DNA of 19,658 nucleotides from JACKGW01 sp964586025. Lineage in GTDB: Bacteria; Planctomycetota; PLA2; JAEUHO01. Of this stretch, positions 1 through 7,728 are shown one piece after another (position 1 is the first letter of the stretch; each line of letters opens with the position of its first letter). A model generated the notes under the pieces. It was not told the origin of the DNA. It did no database searches and saw only the letters and a list, made by a program, of their open reading frames with translations. Both the position numbers and the translations under genes were made by a program. Where the stretch lies: contig CAZPGF010000045.1 of assembly GCA_964586025.1 (NCBI GenBank), forward strand, positions 1-19,658. The letters run 5' to 3'.

Positions 1-450
1 GACCTCGCGAAGTTCCCCGAGCTTCGCCTGCTCGACCGTTACCACCTGGTCGCGCCGATCCTCTACGCCCTCGGGATGTGGTTCCTCGGCGCGTGGCTCG
101 AGCAGGTCCGCCCGGAGTGGGGCACGAACGGCCCGCAGATGCTGATCTGGGGTTTCTTCGTCAGCACGGTCGTGCTCGTCCAGGGCACCGGCACGATCAA
201 CTCGCTCGCGCACGTGATCGGCAAGCGCCGCTTCCCGACGAACGACCAGAGCCGCAACCACCTGGGTCTCGCCCTGCTCACCCTCGGCGAAGGGTGGCAC
301 AACAACCACCACCGTTATCCGAGTTCGGCGCGCCAGGGATTCCGTCCGGCCGACATCGACATCACCTGGTACGTGCTCAAGGGGATGGAGAAGGTGCGCA
401 TCATCCGCGACCTGAAGGAGCCGCCCGACGTCCTGAAGGCCGTGAAGTAG
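1..450 (+). CDS. Fatty-acid desaturase, C-terminal part (5' end outside window)
   Basis: This is the C-terminal 149 residues of a membrane fatty-acid desaturase of the acyl-CoA/acyl-lipid delta-9 type, which introduces a double bond into acyl chains using a di-iron centre at the membrane. The frame is open from base 1, so the start and the first two histidine boxes lie upstream. Visible are a hydrophobic stretch (fragment residues about 43-62), the conserved segment with NSLAHVIGKRRF, and the third histidine box HNNHH at fragment residues 100-104, preceded by GEGW and followed by RYPSSARQGF, as is usual in this family. The tail DIDITWYVLKGMEKV is also family-like. The gene ends 25 nt before the convergent TraB-like gene, with no clear terminator between them. 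Family assignment is firm. The exact regiospecificity cannot be read from this fragment. Confidence 0.93.
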   Translation, partial: DLAKFPELRLLDRYHLVAPILYALGMWFLGAWLEQVRPEWGTNGPQMLIWGFFVSTVVLVQGTGTINSLAHVIGKRRFPTNDQSRNHLGLALLTLGEGWHNNHHRYPSSARQGFRPADIDITWYVLKGMEKVRIIRDLKEPPDVLKAVK

Positions 451-475
451 CCACGATCGAGCCGCGTCCGCACGT

Positions 476-1543
476 TCAGCGGAAAAGCGGCGGCAACGGG
501 AGTCCGAAGGGCCCGCAGCGAGGCCGGCGACGGCAGGGCCGGGGCGGAGGCGACGGTCGCGGCGAAGGCGGTGCCGCCCGCGCGGCCGAACCCGCCTCCG
601 CGGCGGTGGTGATGCGGCGGGCCGAGAGGCCGCGGGCCTCCAGTCGGGCCAGCACACCGCCCGGTCCGGCGAGATGCGCGGCGCCGATCGCCGCGAACAG
701 GGTCCGTCCGCGGTCGCGGCGAACCAGGGCCGCCAGCCGGTCCGCCATCCGTTCGCTGCGCGCGTCGAGCAGGCGGGCGACGAGGTAGGCGTCCAGCGCG
801 TCGCCCCGACCCGAGAAGCGCGCCGTGAGGGCGAGGACCTCGTGCTCGTCGCCGGCGAGCCAGGCTCGGGTGATCGCCTCGAGCGGCGCGGCCGAGGCGG
901 CCGCGTCCGCGCGGTCGAGTGCGTCGAGGGACCGCACGACGAGGTCGAGTTGCCTCGGAAGATCGAGGGCCGCGAACGGCGCGATCTGCTCCTCTGCGCA
1001 TTCGAGTCCGCCGACCGTCTTGCCCCGTCGGACCGCGTCGCGGTAGAGGCGGGTGTCGAGGGGCGGTCCTTCGCCCGTCGATTCGCCTTGCACCGCGGCC
1101 TCCAGCGTGAACCACAGCACCCACGGCGCGAGTCCCTCGTAGGTCGCCAGGGAGTGGCCGAGCGTGTCGAGACGATGGATCAATCGCTCCCGAAGTCCGT
1201 CCGGGAGCAGCGCGGACAGCGTGTCGCCGGCGGGCAGGGCGGCCGCGGCGACGAGATCCTTCCACGGCTCGCCGTCGAGCGCCGTCTCCGCGAAGAAGGC
1301 GTCGCTGGCCGCGAACGCGTTCTCGACGAGCGCGGGACGAGCGAGGACCCGCGGGTCGTTGGTGTGCAGCGTGCCGTAGATCCAGAGCCGAGACGGGCCG
1401 TCCACGAGGAAGAGCAGCGGGGCGGCTTCCGAGGCCGACGCATCGGCGACGGCCAGCGCGTCGTCCGCGTGGGCTGCCGGCACGCCGGCGATCGCCAAGG
1501 GGACGATGGCGAGCAGCAGCCGGACAAGAGCGGAAAATCGCAC
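476..1543 (-). CDS. TraB/GumN family exported protein
   Basis: The predicted 355-residue protein belongs to the TraB/GumN (PF01963) family, thought to be metal-dependent peptidase-like or quality-control proteins; its biochemical role in bacteria is poorly known. I chose the GTG at 1541-1543 because it gives a clean signal peptide, MRFSALVRLLLAIVPLAIAG followed by VPAAHA, with likely cleavage after residue 26. The reading frame itself stays open much further upstream, which is common at this GC content. The family motifs are the N-terminal GTLH (residues 57-60) and a C-terminal AIGAAHLAGPGG segment, both with the conserved histidine. The last 40 or so residues are Arg/Pro/Ala-rich and look like a low-complexity tail. 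It is divergent from the small ABM-like gene (45 nt between starts) and convergent with the desaturase. The start is less certain than the family. Confidence 0.82.
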   Translation of the reverse strand: MRFSALVRLLLAIVPLAIAGVPAAHADDALAVADASASEAAPLLFLVDGPSRLWIYGTLHTNDPRVLARPALVENAFAASDAFFAETALDGEPWKDLVAAAALPAGDTLSALLPDGLRERLIHRLDTLGHSLATYEGLAPWVLWFTLEAAVQGESTGEGPPLDTRLYRDAVRRGKTVGGLECAEEQIAPFAALDLPRQLDLVVRSLDALDRADAAASAAPLEAITRAWLAGDEHEVLALTARFSGRGDALDAYLVARLLDARSERMADRLAALVRRDRGRTLFAAIGAAHLAGPGGVLARLEARGLSARRITTAAEAGSAARAAPPSPRPSPPPRPCRRRPRCGPFGLPLPPLFR

Positions 1544-1588
1544 GCCCGAAGTCTCGCCACGCCTGCCCTTCCTCGCAACATCGCGGAG

Positions 1589-1921
1589 ATGGATCTCCCC
1601 GGAACGGGTCTCCTCGAGCTGCTCTACGTCGAGTTCGTCGGCGTCCGCACCGCGTCGGCGGCGCCGGACCTGGCGGCGAGCGCGCTCGCCACCTGGGGAT
1701 CGGCTCCGGGTTGCCTCGGGGTCCAGTGCCGTCTCGAGCAGGACGATCGAAGGCTCCTCCTGCTGACCTGCTGGGCGGACACCGCCGCGCGCGACGCGTG
1801 GCGCGCGAGCCCCGAGGCCCACGCATGGTGGGCCGAGCAGGCCACCCGCGGCGCACGCACGGCCCGATCGGTCTGGAAGCCGGACACGTTCCTGACGCCG
1901 CTCGCCGAACGCCTCGCGTAG
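1589..1921 (+). CDS. Small ABM-like (dimeric alpha-beta barrel) protein
   Basis: A 110-residue protein resembling the antibiotic biosynthesis monooxygenase (ABM)/dimeric alpha-beta-barrel superfamily. It has a beta strand LLYVEFVGVR, a helix, then a GCLGVQC strand, a RRLLLLTCWAD strand, and the sequence ARDAWRASPEAHAWW, which matches the usual ABM pattern of 'w.s.~a..aw..sp.h..w'. Such proteins act as cofactor-free oxygenases or heme-degrading enzymes, or have unknown roles, so no specific function is claimed. ATG at 1589 has GGAG directly abutting it, which is poor spacing for a Shine-Dalgarno site, and it is the only ATG near the domain start. The ygiQ gene begins about 26-77 nt downstream on the same strand. 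The call rests on the pattern alone, so confidence is moderate. Confidence 0.55.
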   Translation: MDLPGTGLLELLYVEFVGVRTASAAPDLAASALATWGSAPGCLGVQCRLEQDDRRLLLLTCWADTAARDAWRASPEAHAWWAEQATRGARTARSVWKPDTFLTPLAERLA

Positions 1922-1947
1922 GCGCCCTTCCCAACCGGCGCCCCGCG

Positions 1948-3969
1948 ATGAGGGCGGCGGCGAACGTCGCCCACGGCCGGGCCCCCTACACTCGCGGGGT
2001 GGCCGCACCGTTTCTGCCCACCACCCGCGAGGAGGTCGCCGCGCTCGGTTGGGACGCGGTGGACGTGGTCCTCGTTTCGGGCGACGCCTACATCGACCAC
2101 CCGTCGTTCGCGGCGGCGATCCTCGGCCGCCATCTCGAACGGAACGGCTACCGCGTCGCCGTGCTCCCGCAACCGGACTGGCGCAGCGCCGACGCATGGC
2201 GCGCCCTCGGGCGTCCCCGGCTCTTCTACGGGGTCAGCGCCGGCAACATGGACTCGATGATCAATCACTACACGGCGAACAGGAAGCGTCGCAACGACGA
2301 CGCCTACTCGCCGGGCGGACGGATCGGGCTGCGACCGGATCGTCCCACGCCCATCTACGCGCAGCGCTGTCGCGAGGCGTTCCCCGGCGTGCCCGTCGTC
2401 ATCGGCGGCGTCGAGGCCTCGTTGCGGCGCATCACGCACTTCGACTACTGGAGCGACACCGTCCGGCCGTCCATGCTCGTGCCGAGCAAGGCCGACCTGC
2501 TCGTCTACGGGATGGGCGAGCGCCCGATCCTCCAGATCGCCCGGCGCCTCGACGCGGGCGAACCGATCTCCGCCCTGCGCGACCTGCGCGGCGTCGCCTA
2601 CCTGCTCGGACGCACGGAGACGCTTCCGGACCATCGATTCGAGGACGCCGCGTGCGACCAACGCACGATCGAACTCCCGTCGTCCGAGGACGTCGCACGG
2701 GATCCCGACGCGTTCCTGCGGATGACCGCGCTCCACCACCACGAGACCAATCCGCTGAACGCGCGACGCGTGGTGCAGCGTCACGGCGACCGCCTGCTCG
2801 TCCAGAACCCGCCGTCCCTCCCGTTGACCGAGGAGGAGATGGACGCGGTGTACGACCTGCCGTACGCGCGACGCCCGCACCCGCGCTACGTCGAGCCGAT
2901 CCCCGCGGACGTGATGATCCGGGACTCCGTGACGATCATGCGCGGTTGCTTCGGCGGCTGCACCTTCTGCAGCATCACGATGCACCAGGGACGCATCATC
3001 CAGAGCCGCAGCGAGCGTTCGATCCTGAACGAAGTGAAACGGGTCGCCGACGACCCCGAGTTCAAGGGCACGATCTCCGACATCGGCGGACCGACGGCGA
3101 ACATGTACAAGATGCGCTGCACGCGTCCCGACGTCGAAGCACGATGCCGGCGCCTCTCGTGCATCCACCCGAAGATCTGTCCGCTGCTCGGCACCGACCA
3201 CGGCCCGACGGTCGACCTGCTGCGCAAGGCCCGCGCGACGCCCGGGGTGCGACGCGTGCACGTCGCGTCGGGCATTCGGATGGATCTCGCGAACCGCTCG
3301 CCCGAGTACGTCGACGAACTCGTCCGTCACCACGTCGGCGGGCACCTGAAGGTCGCTCCCGAGCACACCTCCGACACGGTCCTCGCCGCGATGAAGAAGC
3401 CTCCGCAGGCGGAGTTCGAGCGCTTCGAGGAGACGTTCGCCGCAGCGAGTCGCGCGGCCGGCAAGAAGCAGTACCTGGTGCCGTACTTCATCGCCAGCCA
3501 TCCGGCGAGCACGACCGACGAGATGATCGAACTGGCGACGTTCCTGAAGGCGCGCGGCTATCGCCCGCGTCAGGTCCAGGACTTCATCCCCGCGCCGATG
3601 GACATCGCGACGTGCATGTACCACACCGGCCGGGACCCGTTCACCGGCCGGCCGGTGGACGTGCCGAAGCGACTGCGCGATCGCCAGGTGCAACGCGCGC
3701 TGCTGCAGTTCTTCCGGCCGGAGAACTGGTTCGTCGTGCGTCGCGCGTTGCTCGAACGAGGACGCGCCGACCTGATCGGTGACGGACCGACCGCCCTGAT
3801 TCCTTCGCGCGCCCCGCCCGAGGCGATCGCCGCGCGGCGACGGGCCGCCGGCGAGGACGCGGCGCCGGTGCACGCCGAGGACGCGGGCACCTCTCCCACC
3901 GTCGGTTACCGCCCGGGACGTCGCGGTGCCAAGCGGCGCGCTCCTCCGCGAGGCGACGGACCTCGATGA
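1948..3969 (+). CDS. ygiQ: YgiQ family radical SAM protein (UPF0313)
   Basis: From the ATG at 1948 this is a 673-residue protein that aligns along its length by eye with E. coli YgiQ. It shares PFLPTTREEV, the SGDAYIDHPSF block, SAGNMDSMINHYTANRKRR, IGGVEASLRRITHFDYWSDTVR, HHETNPLNARR, the radical SAM cluster motif CFGGCTFC (C334, C338, C341, the CX3CX2C ligands of the 4Fe-4S cluster), GGPTANMY, CRRLSCIHP, HHVGGHLKVAPEHTS and a C-terminal PRQVQDFIPAP block. The biochemical reaction of YgiQ is not established. An alternative GTG at 1999 lies exactly 6 nt after a TACACT hexamer and begins right before the conserved PFLPTTREE; it may be the true start, giving 656 residues. The Arg/Ala-rich C-terminal tail is not conserved. 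The stop overlaps the next gene by ATGA, so the two are probably co-translated. Confidence 0.95.
   Translation: MRAAANVAHGRAPYTRGVAAPFLPTTREEVAALGWDAVDVVLVSGDAYIDHPSFAAAILGRHLERNGYRVAVLPQPDWRSADAWRALGRPRLFYGVSAGNMDSMINHYTANRKRRNDDAYSPGGRIGLRPDRPTPIYAQRCREAFPGVPVVIGGVEASLRRITHFDYWSDTVRPSMLVPSKADLLVYGMGERPILQIARRLDAGEPISALRDLRGVAYLLGRTETLPDHRFEDAACDQRTIELPSSEDVARDPDAFLRMTALHHHETNPLNARRVVQRHGDRLLVQNPPSLPLTEEEMDAVYDLPYARRPHPRYVEPIPADVMIRDSVTIMRGCFGGCTFCSITMHQGRIIQSRSERSILNEVKRVADDPEFKGTISDIGGPTANMYKMRCTRPDVEARCRRLSCIHPKICPLLGTDHGPTVDLLRKARATPGVRRVHVASGIRMDLANRSPEYVDELVRHHVGGHLKVAPEHTSDTVLAAMKKPPQAEFERFEETFAAASRAAGKKQYLVPYFIASHPASTTDEMIELATFLKARGYRPRQVQDFIPAPMDIATCMYHTGRDPFTGRPVDVPKRLRDRQVQRALLQFFRPENWFVVRRALLERGRADLIGDGPTALIPSRAPPEAIAARRRAAGEDAAPVHAEDAGTSPTVGYRPGRRGAKRRAPPRGDGPR
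1987..1992 (+). promoter_or_regulatory. Possible -10 hexamer for ygiQ (leaderless from GTG 1999)
   Basis: TACACT matches four of six positions of TATAAT and is followed by exactly 6 nt and an in-frame GTG at 1999. No recognisable -35 lies 16-18 nt upstream. If used, the transcript would start at the GTG itself. The site lies inside the coding frame if the ATG at 1948 is the start, so the two starts are alternatives. Confidence 0.3.
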
Positions 3970-4730
3970 GCGAGGGCGGGGCGCCGCTCGTGCGCTACCT
4001 CTCGCGTCATCTCGTCGCGACGCGCGGCGGCGCGCGCGACCTGGTGCGAGCCGGACGGGTGACCGTGAACGGGAAACGGGTGACCGACGGTGCGCGTCGG
4101 GTCGATCCCCGCCGCGACCGCGTCGAGGTGGACGGACGCCACGTCGATCCCGAGGCCGCTGCCGCGGCCTTCGTGTGGTGGATCGTCAACAAGCCCCGCG
4201 GCGTGGTCACGACGACGAACGATCCCGAGGGTCGGACGACCGTGATGGACGTCGTCCGCGCGAAACTTCCCGCCGAGGGGATCGCCGGCCTCGCGCCCGT
4301 CGGGCGCCTCGACAAGGCCAGCGCGGGCCTCCTGCTCCTGACGAACGATCACGCGACGGCGGCGCGTCTGCTCGATCCGCAACGCCATGTCGAGAAGGTC
4401 TACCGCGTGAAGGTCCGCGGGCACCCGGGCGACGCGACGCTCGACGCATGGAGGACCCGTTCGCTCGAGGTCGATGGGCTCGTCCTCGGGCCCATGGACG
4501 TCGAGATCGAGCGATCCGGTCCGAAATCGACCTGGCTCCTGATCACGCTGCGGGAGGGCAAGAACCGCCAGATCCGGCGGCGCCTCGAGGCGGACGGGCA
4601 CGAGGTCGAGATCCTCGTGCGCCTCGCGTTCGGCCCGATCGAACTCGGCGCGCTCGCCGCGGGCGACGCGCGGCCGCTGACGGACGAGGAGACGCGACGC
4701 GTACGCGACGCGGCGAGGGCCGCGGGGTAG
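3966..4730 (+). CDS. rRNA pseudouridine synthase, RsuA/RluB/RluE/RluF family
   Basis: A 254-residue pseudouridine synthase with the normal two-part layout. An N-terminal S4 RNA-binding domain (residues about 6-60, with VRAGRVTVNGKRVTD) is followed by the catalytic domain (about 70-235). The catalytic aspartate is D116 in VGRLDKASAGLLLLTND, and the family signature GKNRQIRR is at residues 198-205. The enzymes isomerise specific uridines in 16S or 23S rRNA; the exact target cannot be told from sequence alone, though RluB-like 23S modification is the commonest assignment for proteins of this size. The ATG overlaps the ygiQ stop codon by 4 nt, so translation is probably coupled. The aldo/keto reductase starts 29 nt after its stop. 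No missing key residue was seen. Confidence 0.93.
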   Translation: MSEGGAPLVRYLSRHLVATRGGARDLVRAGRVTVNGKRVTDGARRVDPRRDRVEVDGRHVDPEAAAAAFVWWIVNKPRGVVTTTNDPEGRTTVMDVVRAKLPAEGIAGLAPVGRLDKASAGLLLLTNDHATAARLLDPQRHVEKVYRVKVRGHPGDATLDAWRTRSLEVDGLVLGPMDVEIERSGPKSTWLLITLREGKNRQIRRRLEADGHEVEILVRLAFGPIELGALAAGDARPLTDEETRRVRDAARAAG

Positions 4731-4759
4731 AACGCGCTCCCCATCGCGGAGCCCTCCTC

Positions 4760-5710
4760 ATGAAGCGTTTCGGTCTCGTCGGCGGCGGTTCGATCCCGGC
4801 TCTCGGTCTCGGCACCTGGCTCTCGCCGGCCGGCGAGGTCGGCCCCGTGATCCGCGAGGCGATCCGCCAGGGCTATCGCCACATCGACTGCGCGCGCGCG
4901 TACGGGAACGAGGCGGAGATCGGCAAAGCGCTCGAGGCCGCCTTCGCCGCCGGCGACGTGCGGCGCGAGGATCTCTTCGTGACGTCCAAGTTGTGGAACG
5001 ACGCACACGAACCCGACCGCGTGCGTCCCGCGCTCGAGCGGACGCTGAAGGACCTCCGCCTCGATCACCTGGACCTCTACCTGATCCACTGGCCGGTCGC
5101 GCTCAAGCCGAAGACCGGCGCGCCCAAGTCCGCCGACGACTTCTTCGATCCCACCACGCTCCCCGTGCTCGCGACCTGGCGCGCGTTGGAAGCGTGTGCG
5201 CGCGAGGGCCTCGTCCGTCATCTCGGCGTCTCGAACTTCGGACCGCGTCGCGTCGAGGAACTCGTCGCGTCCGCCGAGGTGCCGGTCGCCGTGAACCAGG
5301 TCGAGCGACATCCCCTGCTCGCCCAGCGCGACCTGCTCGCGCGCTGCGCTGCGCATGACGTCCACGTTACCGCGTACGCGCCCCTCGGCTCCCGCGGTCG
5401 CCCGGCGTCGATGGCCAACCCGGAGGAGCCCAACCTGTTCCAGCACCCCGTCATCGCGCGGATCGCCGAGGGGCGGCACGCCACCCCGGCCCAGGTCCTC
5501 TTGGCGTGGGGCATCGCGCGCGGGACGAGCGTCATCCCGAAGACGACCCACCCCGATCGCCTCCGCGAGAACCTCGCCGCGGCCGACCTCGCCCTCCCGC
5601 CGGAGGACCTGGGGGCGCTCGACGCGCTGGATCGGGGCCACCGCTTCGTGGACGGCACGTTCTGGTGCCAGCCCTTCTCCCCGTGGACCCTGACCGACCT
5701 GTGGGCCTGA
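4760..5710 (+). CDS. Aldo/keto reductase (AKR1-like NADP(H) alcohol dehydrogenase)
   Basis: A 316-residue cytosolic (beta/alpha)8 aldo/keto reductase that should reduce aldehydes or ketones with NADPH. The whole catalytic tetrad is present: D43 and Y48 in HIDCARAYGNE, K77 in LFVTSKLWN and H110 in YLIHWP. GVSNFG and the C-terminal cofactor loop IPKTTHPDRLRENL (binding the 2'-phosphate of NADP) are also intact. It looks most like the AKR1 branch (alcohol dehydrogenase [NADP+], plant AKR4C or human AKR1A types), with a typical length. The ATG at 4760 gives the normal N-terminus SIPALGLGTW; a GGAG lies about 11 nt upstream, which is distant. It follows the pseudouridine synthase by 29 nt and precedes DUF47 by 37 nt on the same strand. 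The physiological substrate is unknown. Confidence 0.94.
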   Translation: MKRFGLVGGGSIPALGLGTWLSPAGEVGPVIREAIRQGYRHIDCARAYGNEAEIGKALEAAFAAGDVRREDLFVTSKLWNDAHEPDRVRPALERTLKDLRLDHLDLYLIHWPVALKPKTGAPKSADDFFDPTTLPVLATWRALEACAREGLVRHLGVSNFGPRRVEELVASAEVPVAVNQVERHPLLAQRDLLARCAAHDVHVTAYAPLGSRGRPASMANPEEPNLFQHPVIARIAEGRHATPAQVLLAWGIARGTSVIPKTTHPDRLRENLAAADLALPPEDLGALDALDRGHRFVDGTFWCQPFSPWTLTDLWA

Positions 5711-5735
5711 CCCGCAGCCCGGTATTTTGGTTCCC

Positions 5736-5741
5736 GGGAGG
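5736..5741 (+). promoter_or_regulatory. Shine-Dalgarno site of the DUF47 gene
   Basis: GGGAGG lies 6 nt before the ATG at 5748. It decides the start, because an in-frame TTG at 5727 would sit upstream of this site. The AT-rich TATTTT at 5723-5728 is a possible -10 for an internal promoter that would give a short leader of about 13 nt. Confidence 0.6.
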
Positions 5742-5747
5742 GCCTCG

Positions 5748-6374
5748 ATGCTCCGGCGACTGCTTCCCCGCAAGGACATCTTCTTCACCTACATGGAGCA
5801 GTCCGCGGCGATGGTCGTCGAGATCCTCGCCGCCTACCGCGACCTCGTGCTCGATCCGACCAACTCGAAGGAGCGCGTGGAGCGCGTCCGCGAACTCGAG
5901 CACAACGCCGACGAGCACCTGCACCAGGTCCTGCTCAACCTCGAGCGGACGTTCATCACGCCGCTCGACCGCAACGAGATCAGCACGATCTGCCGCCGCA
6001 TGGACGACATCATCGACCTGGTCGAGGGCGCCGCGCAGCGTCTCTACCACTACGAACTGATCGAGAGCCCGCCGCCGCTCGTCCAACTGGTGGCGATCCT
6101 CACCGAACTCGCGACGATCATGCAGCGGGCGATCAGTCGCCTCGTCGATCTGCGGCACCCCGACGAATTGCGGCAACTCCTCGTCGAGATCCACACGCTC
6201 GAGAACAAGGCCGACGACGTCCTGCGCCCCGCCATCGGCGACCTCTTCCGCAAGCACGAGGACGCACGGGACATCATCAAGTGGAAAGAGGTGTACGAGC
6301 ACCTCGAGGCGGCCACGGACCGCTGCGAAGACGTGGCCGATCAGATCGAGAACATCCTGCTCGAGTACGCCTGA
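5748..6374 (+). CDS. DUF47/TIGR00153 PhoU-like phosphate transport regulator
   Basis: A 208-residue all-helical cytoplasmic protein of the DUF47 (PF01865) family, which is related to PhoU and accompanies PiT phosphate transporters. The opening LLPRKDIFFTYMEQSA is typical, as are the paired helices with EHNADEHLHQVLLNLERTFITPLDR, RMDDIIDLVEGAA, HTLENKADDVLR and the closing EAATDRCEDVADQIENILLEYA. The conserved acidic E..AD...H and E..D pairs are thought to bind metal ions in PhoU-like folds. The function is inferred to be control of the neighbouring transporter, which starts 27 nt after the stop codon; this DUF47-PiT pairing is widespread in bacteria and archaea. The start at 5748 is supported by a strong ribosome binding site. 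Length is normal and no unusual residue was seen. Confidence 0.92.
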   Translation: MLRRLLPRKDIFFTYMEQSAAMVVEILAAYRDLVLDPTNSKERVERVRELEHNADEHLHQVLLNLERTFITPLDRNEISTICRRMDDIIDLVEGAAQRLYHYELIESPPPLVQLVAILTELATIMQRAISRLVDLRHPDELRQLLVEIHTLENKADDVLRPAIGDLFRKHEDARDIIKWKEVYEHLEAATDRCEDVADQIENILLEYA

Positions 6375-6401
6375 GCGGCTCGCGGCAACCTGATCGCATC
6401 G

Positions 6402-7421
6402 ATGCTCACGCTCGTCATCGTCATCGTCGCCCTCGCGCTCGTGTTCGACTTCATCAACGGGATGAACGACGCGGCGAACTCGATCGCCACGATCGTCTCC
6501 ACCCGCGTGCTCACCCCGCGCCAGGCCGTCGCCTGGGCCGCGTTCTGGAACGCGGCCGCGATGGTCTTCGTCGGCACGGCCGTCGCGCAGACGGTCTCCA
6601 CCGTCGTCCCGCCCGCGCAGAAGGACCTGATGATCGTGTTGGCCGGCCTCCTCGGCGCGGTCGTGTGGGCCCACGGGTGCACGAAGCTGGGACTGCCGAT
6701 CAGCGTCAGCCACTCGCTGATCGGCGGATTGGTCGGTGCCGGCTGGGCGGCCCAGGGCACCTCCGCGATCAACCTCGCCAAGCTGACGCCGACCCTCTGG
6801 TTCATCCTCCTCGCTCCGATGATCGGTCTCGTCGTCGGCGCGCTGTTCATGCTCATCACGTTCTGGGTGTTCCGCAACGTGAACCGCGCCCGCGCCGAGC
6901 GGACGTTCCGCGTCGGCCAGCTCTTCTCCTCCGCCGCCTTCAGCCTCGGGCACGGCAGCAACGACGCACAGAAGGTGATGGGCATCATCACGGCCGCGCT
7001 GGTCGCCGGCGGCGTCCAGGCGACGCCCGCTCCCGGCGAGGCGCCGCACGTCGAGTTCTGGGTGATCGCCGCGGCGCACGCCGCGATCGCGCTCGGCACC
7101 CTCCTCGGCGGGTGGCGGGTGATCCGCACGATGGGCAGCAAGTTGACCAAGTTGCGCCCGGAGCAGGGGTTCTGCGCGGAGTTCTCCGGCAGCCTCGTGC
7201 TCCTGTTCACGGCGAAGCTCGGCATCCCGGTCAGCACGACCCACTGCATCACCGGATCGATCATGGGCACCGGCGTCGTGAAGCGGATGCGATCGGTCCG
7301 CTGGGACACCGCGCGCAAGATTCTCGCGGCGTGGGTCCTCACGATCCCCGCCGCCGCGGCGATGGGCGCTCTGTTTTACGAACTCACACAGGTCACCGGA
7401 CTGTCTGCCGTCGCGAAGTGA
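6402..7421 (+). CDS. pit: PiT family inorganic phosphate transporter
   Basis: A 339-residue polytopic inner-membrane protein of the PiT family (PF01384), a low-affinity phosphate (metal-phosphate):H+ or Na+ symporter. The two signature halves of the internal inverted duplication are clear. FDFINGMNDAANS (residues 15-27) pairs with SLGHGSNDAQKVMG (181-194), and GLPISVSHSLIGG (97-109) pairs with GIPVSTTHCITGS (274-286). About ten hydrophobic segments are visible. The aspartates D23 and D188 in the ND motifs are the conserved transport residues. It is downstream of DUF47 in an evident operon. Immediately after its stop (9 nt) begins dispersed repeat copy A, and no separate terminator is visible before the repeat. 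Length is short compared with E. coli PitA (about 500 residues) but normal for DUF47-linked transporters. Confidence 0.94.
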   Translation: MLTLVIVIVALALVFDFINGMNDAANSIATIVSTRVLTPRQAVAWAAFWNAAAMVFVGTAVAQTVSTVVPPAQKDLMIVLAGLLGAVVWAHGCTKLGLPISVSHSLIGGLVGAGWAAQGTSAINLAKLTPTLWFILLAPMIGLVVGALFMLITFWVFRNVNRARAERTFRVGQLFSSAAFSLGHGSNDAQKVMGIITAALVAGGVQATPAPGEAPHVEFWVIAAAHAAIALGTLLGGWRVIRTMGSKLTKLRPEQGFCAEFSGSLVLLFTAKLGIPVSTTHCITGSIMGTGVVKRMRSVRWDTARKILAAWVLTIPAAAAMGALFYELTQVTGLSAVAK

Positions 7422-7429
7422 CGCGTACG

Positions 7430-7650
7430 CGTTCAGGGGGTCCTTGACCTTGCGGAGGAACGGCTTCGCAGATCGGGGGCGATCAGGCCGCCGTGTCGGG
7501 CTTGAGTGGTCCACCACACGTCGCCCTCCACGGCGGCCTTCCGCTCCCCGCCTGCGAACCCGGACCGGCGGTGAACACCAAAAAAAGGCATGTCATCGGC
7601 GTTGAGGACCGCCCCCTGCGTTGCGCGCGAGGGCTGGCTCCATGAATGCG
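7430..7650 (+). repeat. Dispersed structured repeat, copy A (about 221 bp)
   Basis: This stretch matches 15738-15958 without gaps at an offset of 8309 bases. By hand count there are about 17 mismatches over the 197 bp of 7437-7633, roughly 91% identity, and bases 7483-7535 are identical in both copies. The core holds a 10-bp perfect inverted repeat, GGCCGCCGTG at 7486-7495 against CACGGCGGCC at 7529-7538, around a small GTGGT/ACCAC palindrome at 7506-7517. The edges carry a degraded inverted repeat: CGTTCAGGGGG at 7430-7440 against CTCCATGAATGCG at 7638-7650. Both copies are intergenic and in the same orientation. With copy A, the 307 bp between pit and the antiporter gene is mostly repeat; only about 80 bp remains before the next start codon. 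Confidence 0.9.
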
Positions 7651-7716
7651 TACAAGGACGTGCGGGTCCGTCGGACGGAATCGCGGTCCCCTCTTTCGAG
7701 GCCGCCCCCGGCAACG

Positions 7717-7722
7717 TATACG
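7717..7722 (+). promoter_or_regulatory. Possible -10 hexamer for the cation:proton antiporter gene
   Basis: TATACG matches the first four positions of TATAAT and is followed by exactly 6 nt (GGCGGC) and the ATG at 7729. This would place the transcription start at or next to the ATG. No convincing -35 is visible. The same geometry occurs before the tetR start. Confidence 0.35.
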
Positions 7723-7728
7723 GGCGGC

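Noticed and set aside
451..475. Terminator between the desaturase and the TraB-like gene
   Set aside because: The 25-bp gap has no stem of useful length.
1624..3873. Very long antisense open frames opposite ygiQ, and many others of several hundred codons across the window
   Set aside because: They lie opposite genes with clear family motifs, are Arg/Ala/Pro-rich, and show no recognisable domains. Such shadow frames are expected at about 70% GC.
7433..7714. Minus-strand open frame through repeat copy A, with the same frame open in copy B (stop at 15742)
   Set aside because: Both frames end at the same relative stop and share a run of residues, but most differences between copies change the amino acid, no start or ribosome site is shared, and the flanks do not match. 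This looks like a by-product of a conserved non-coding sequence, not a protein gene.
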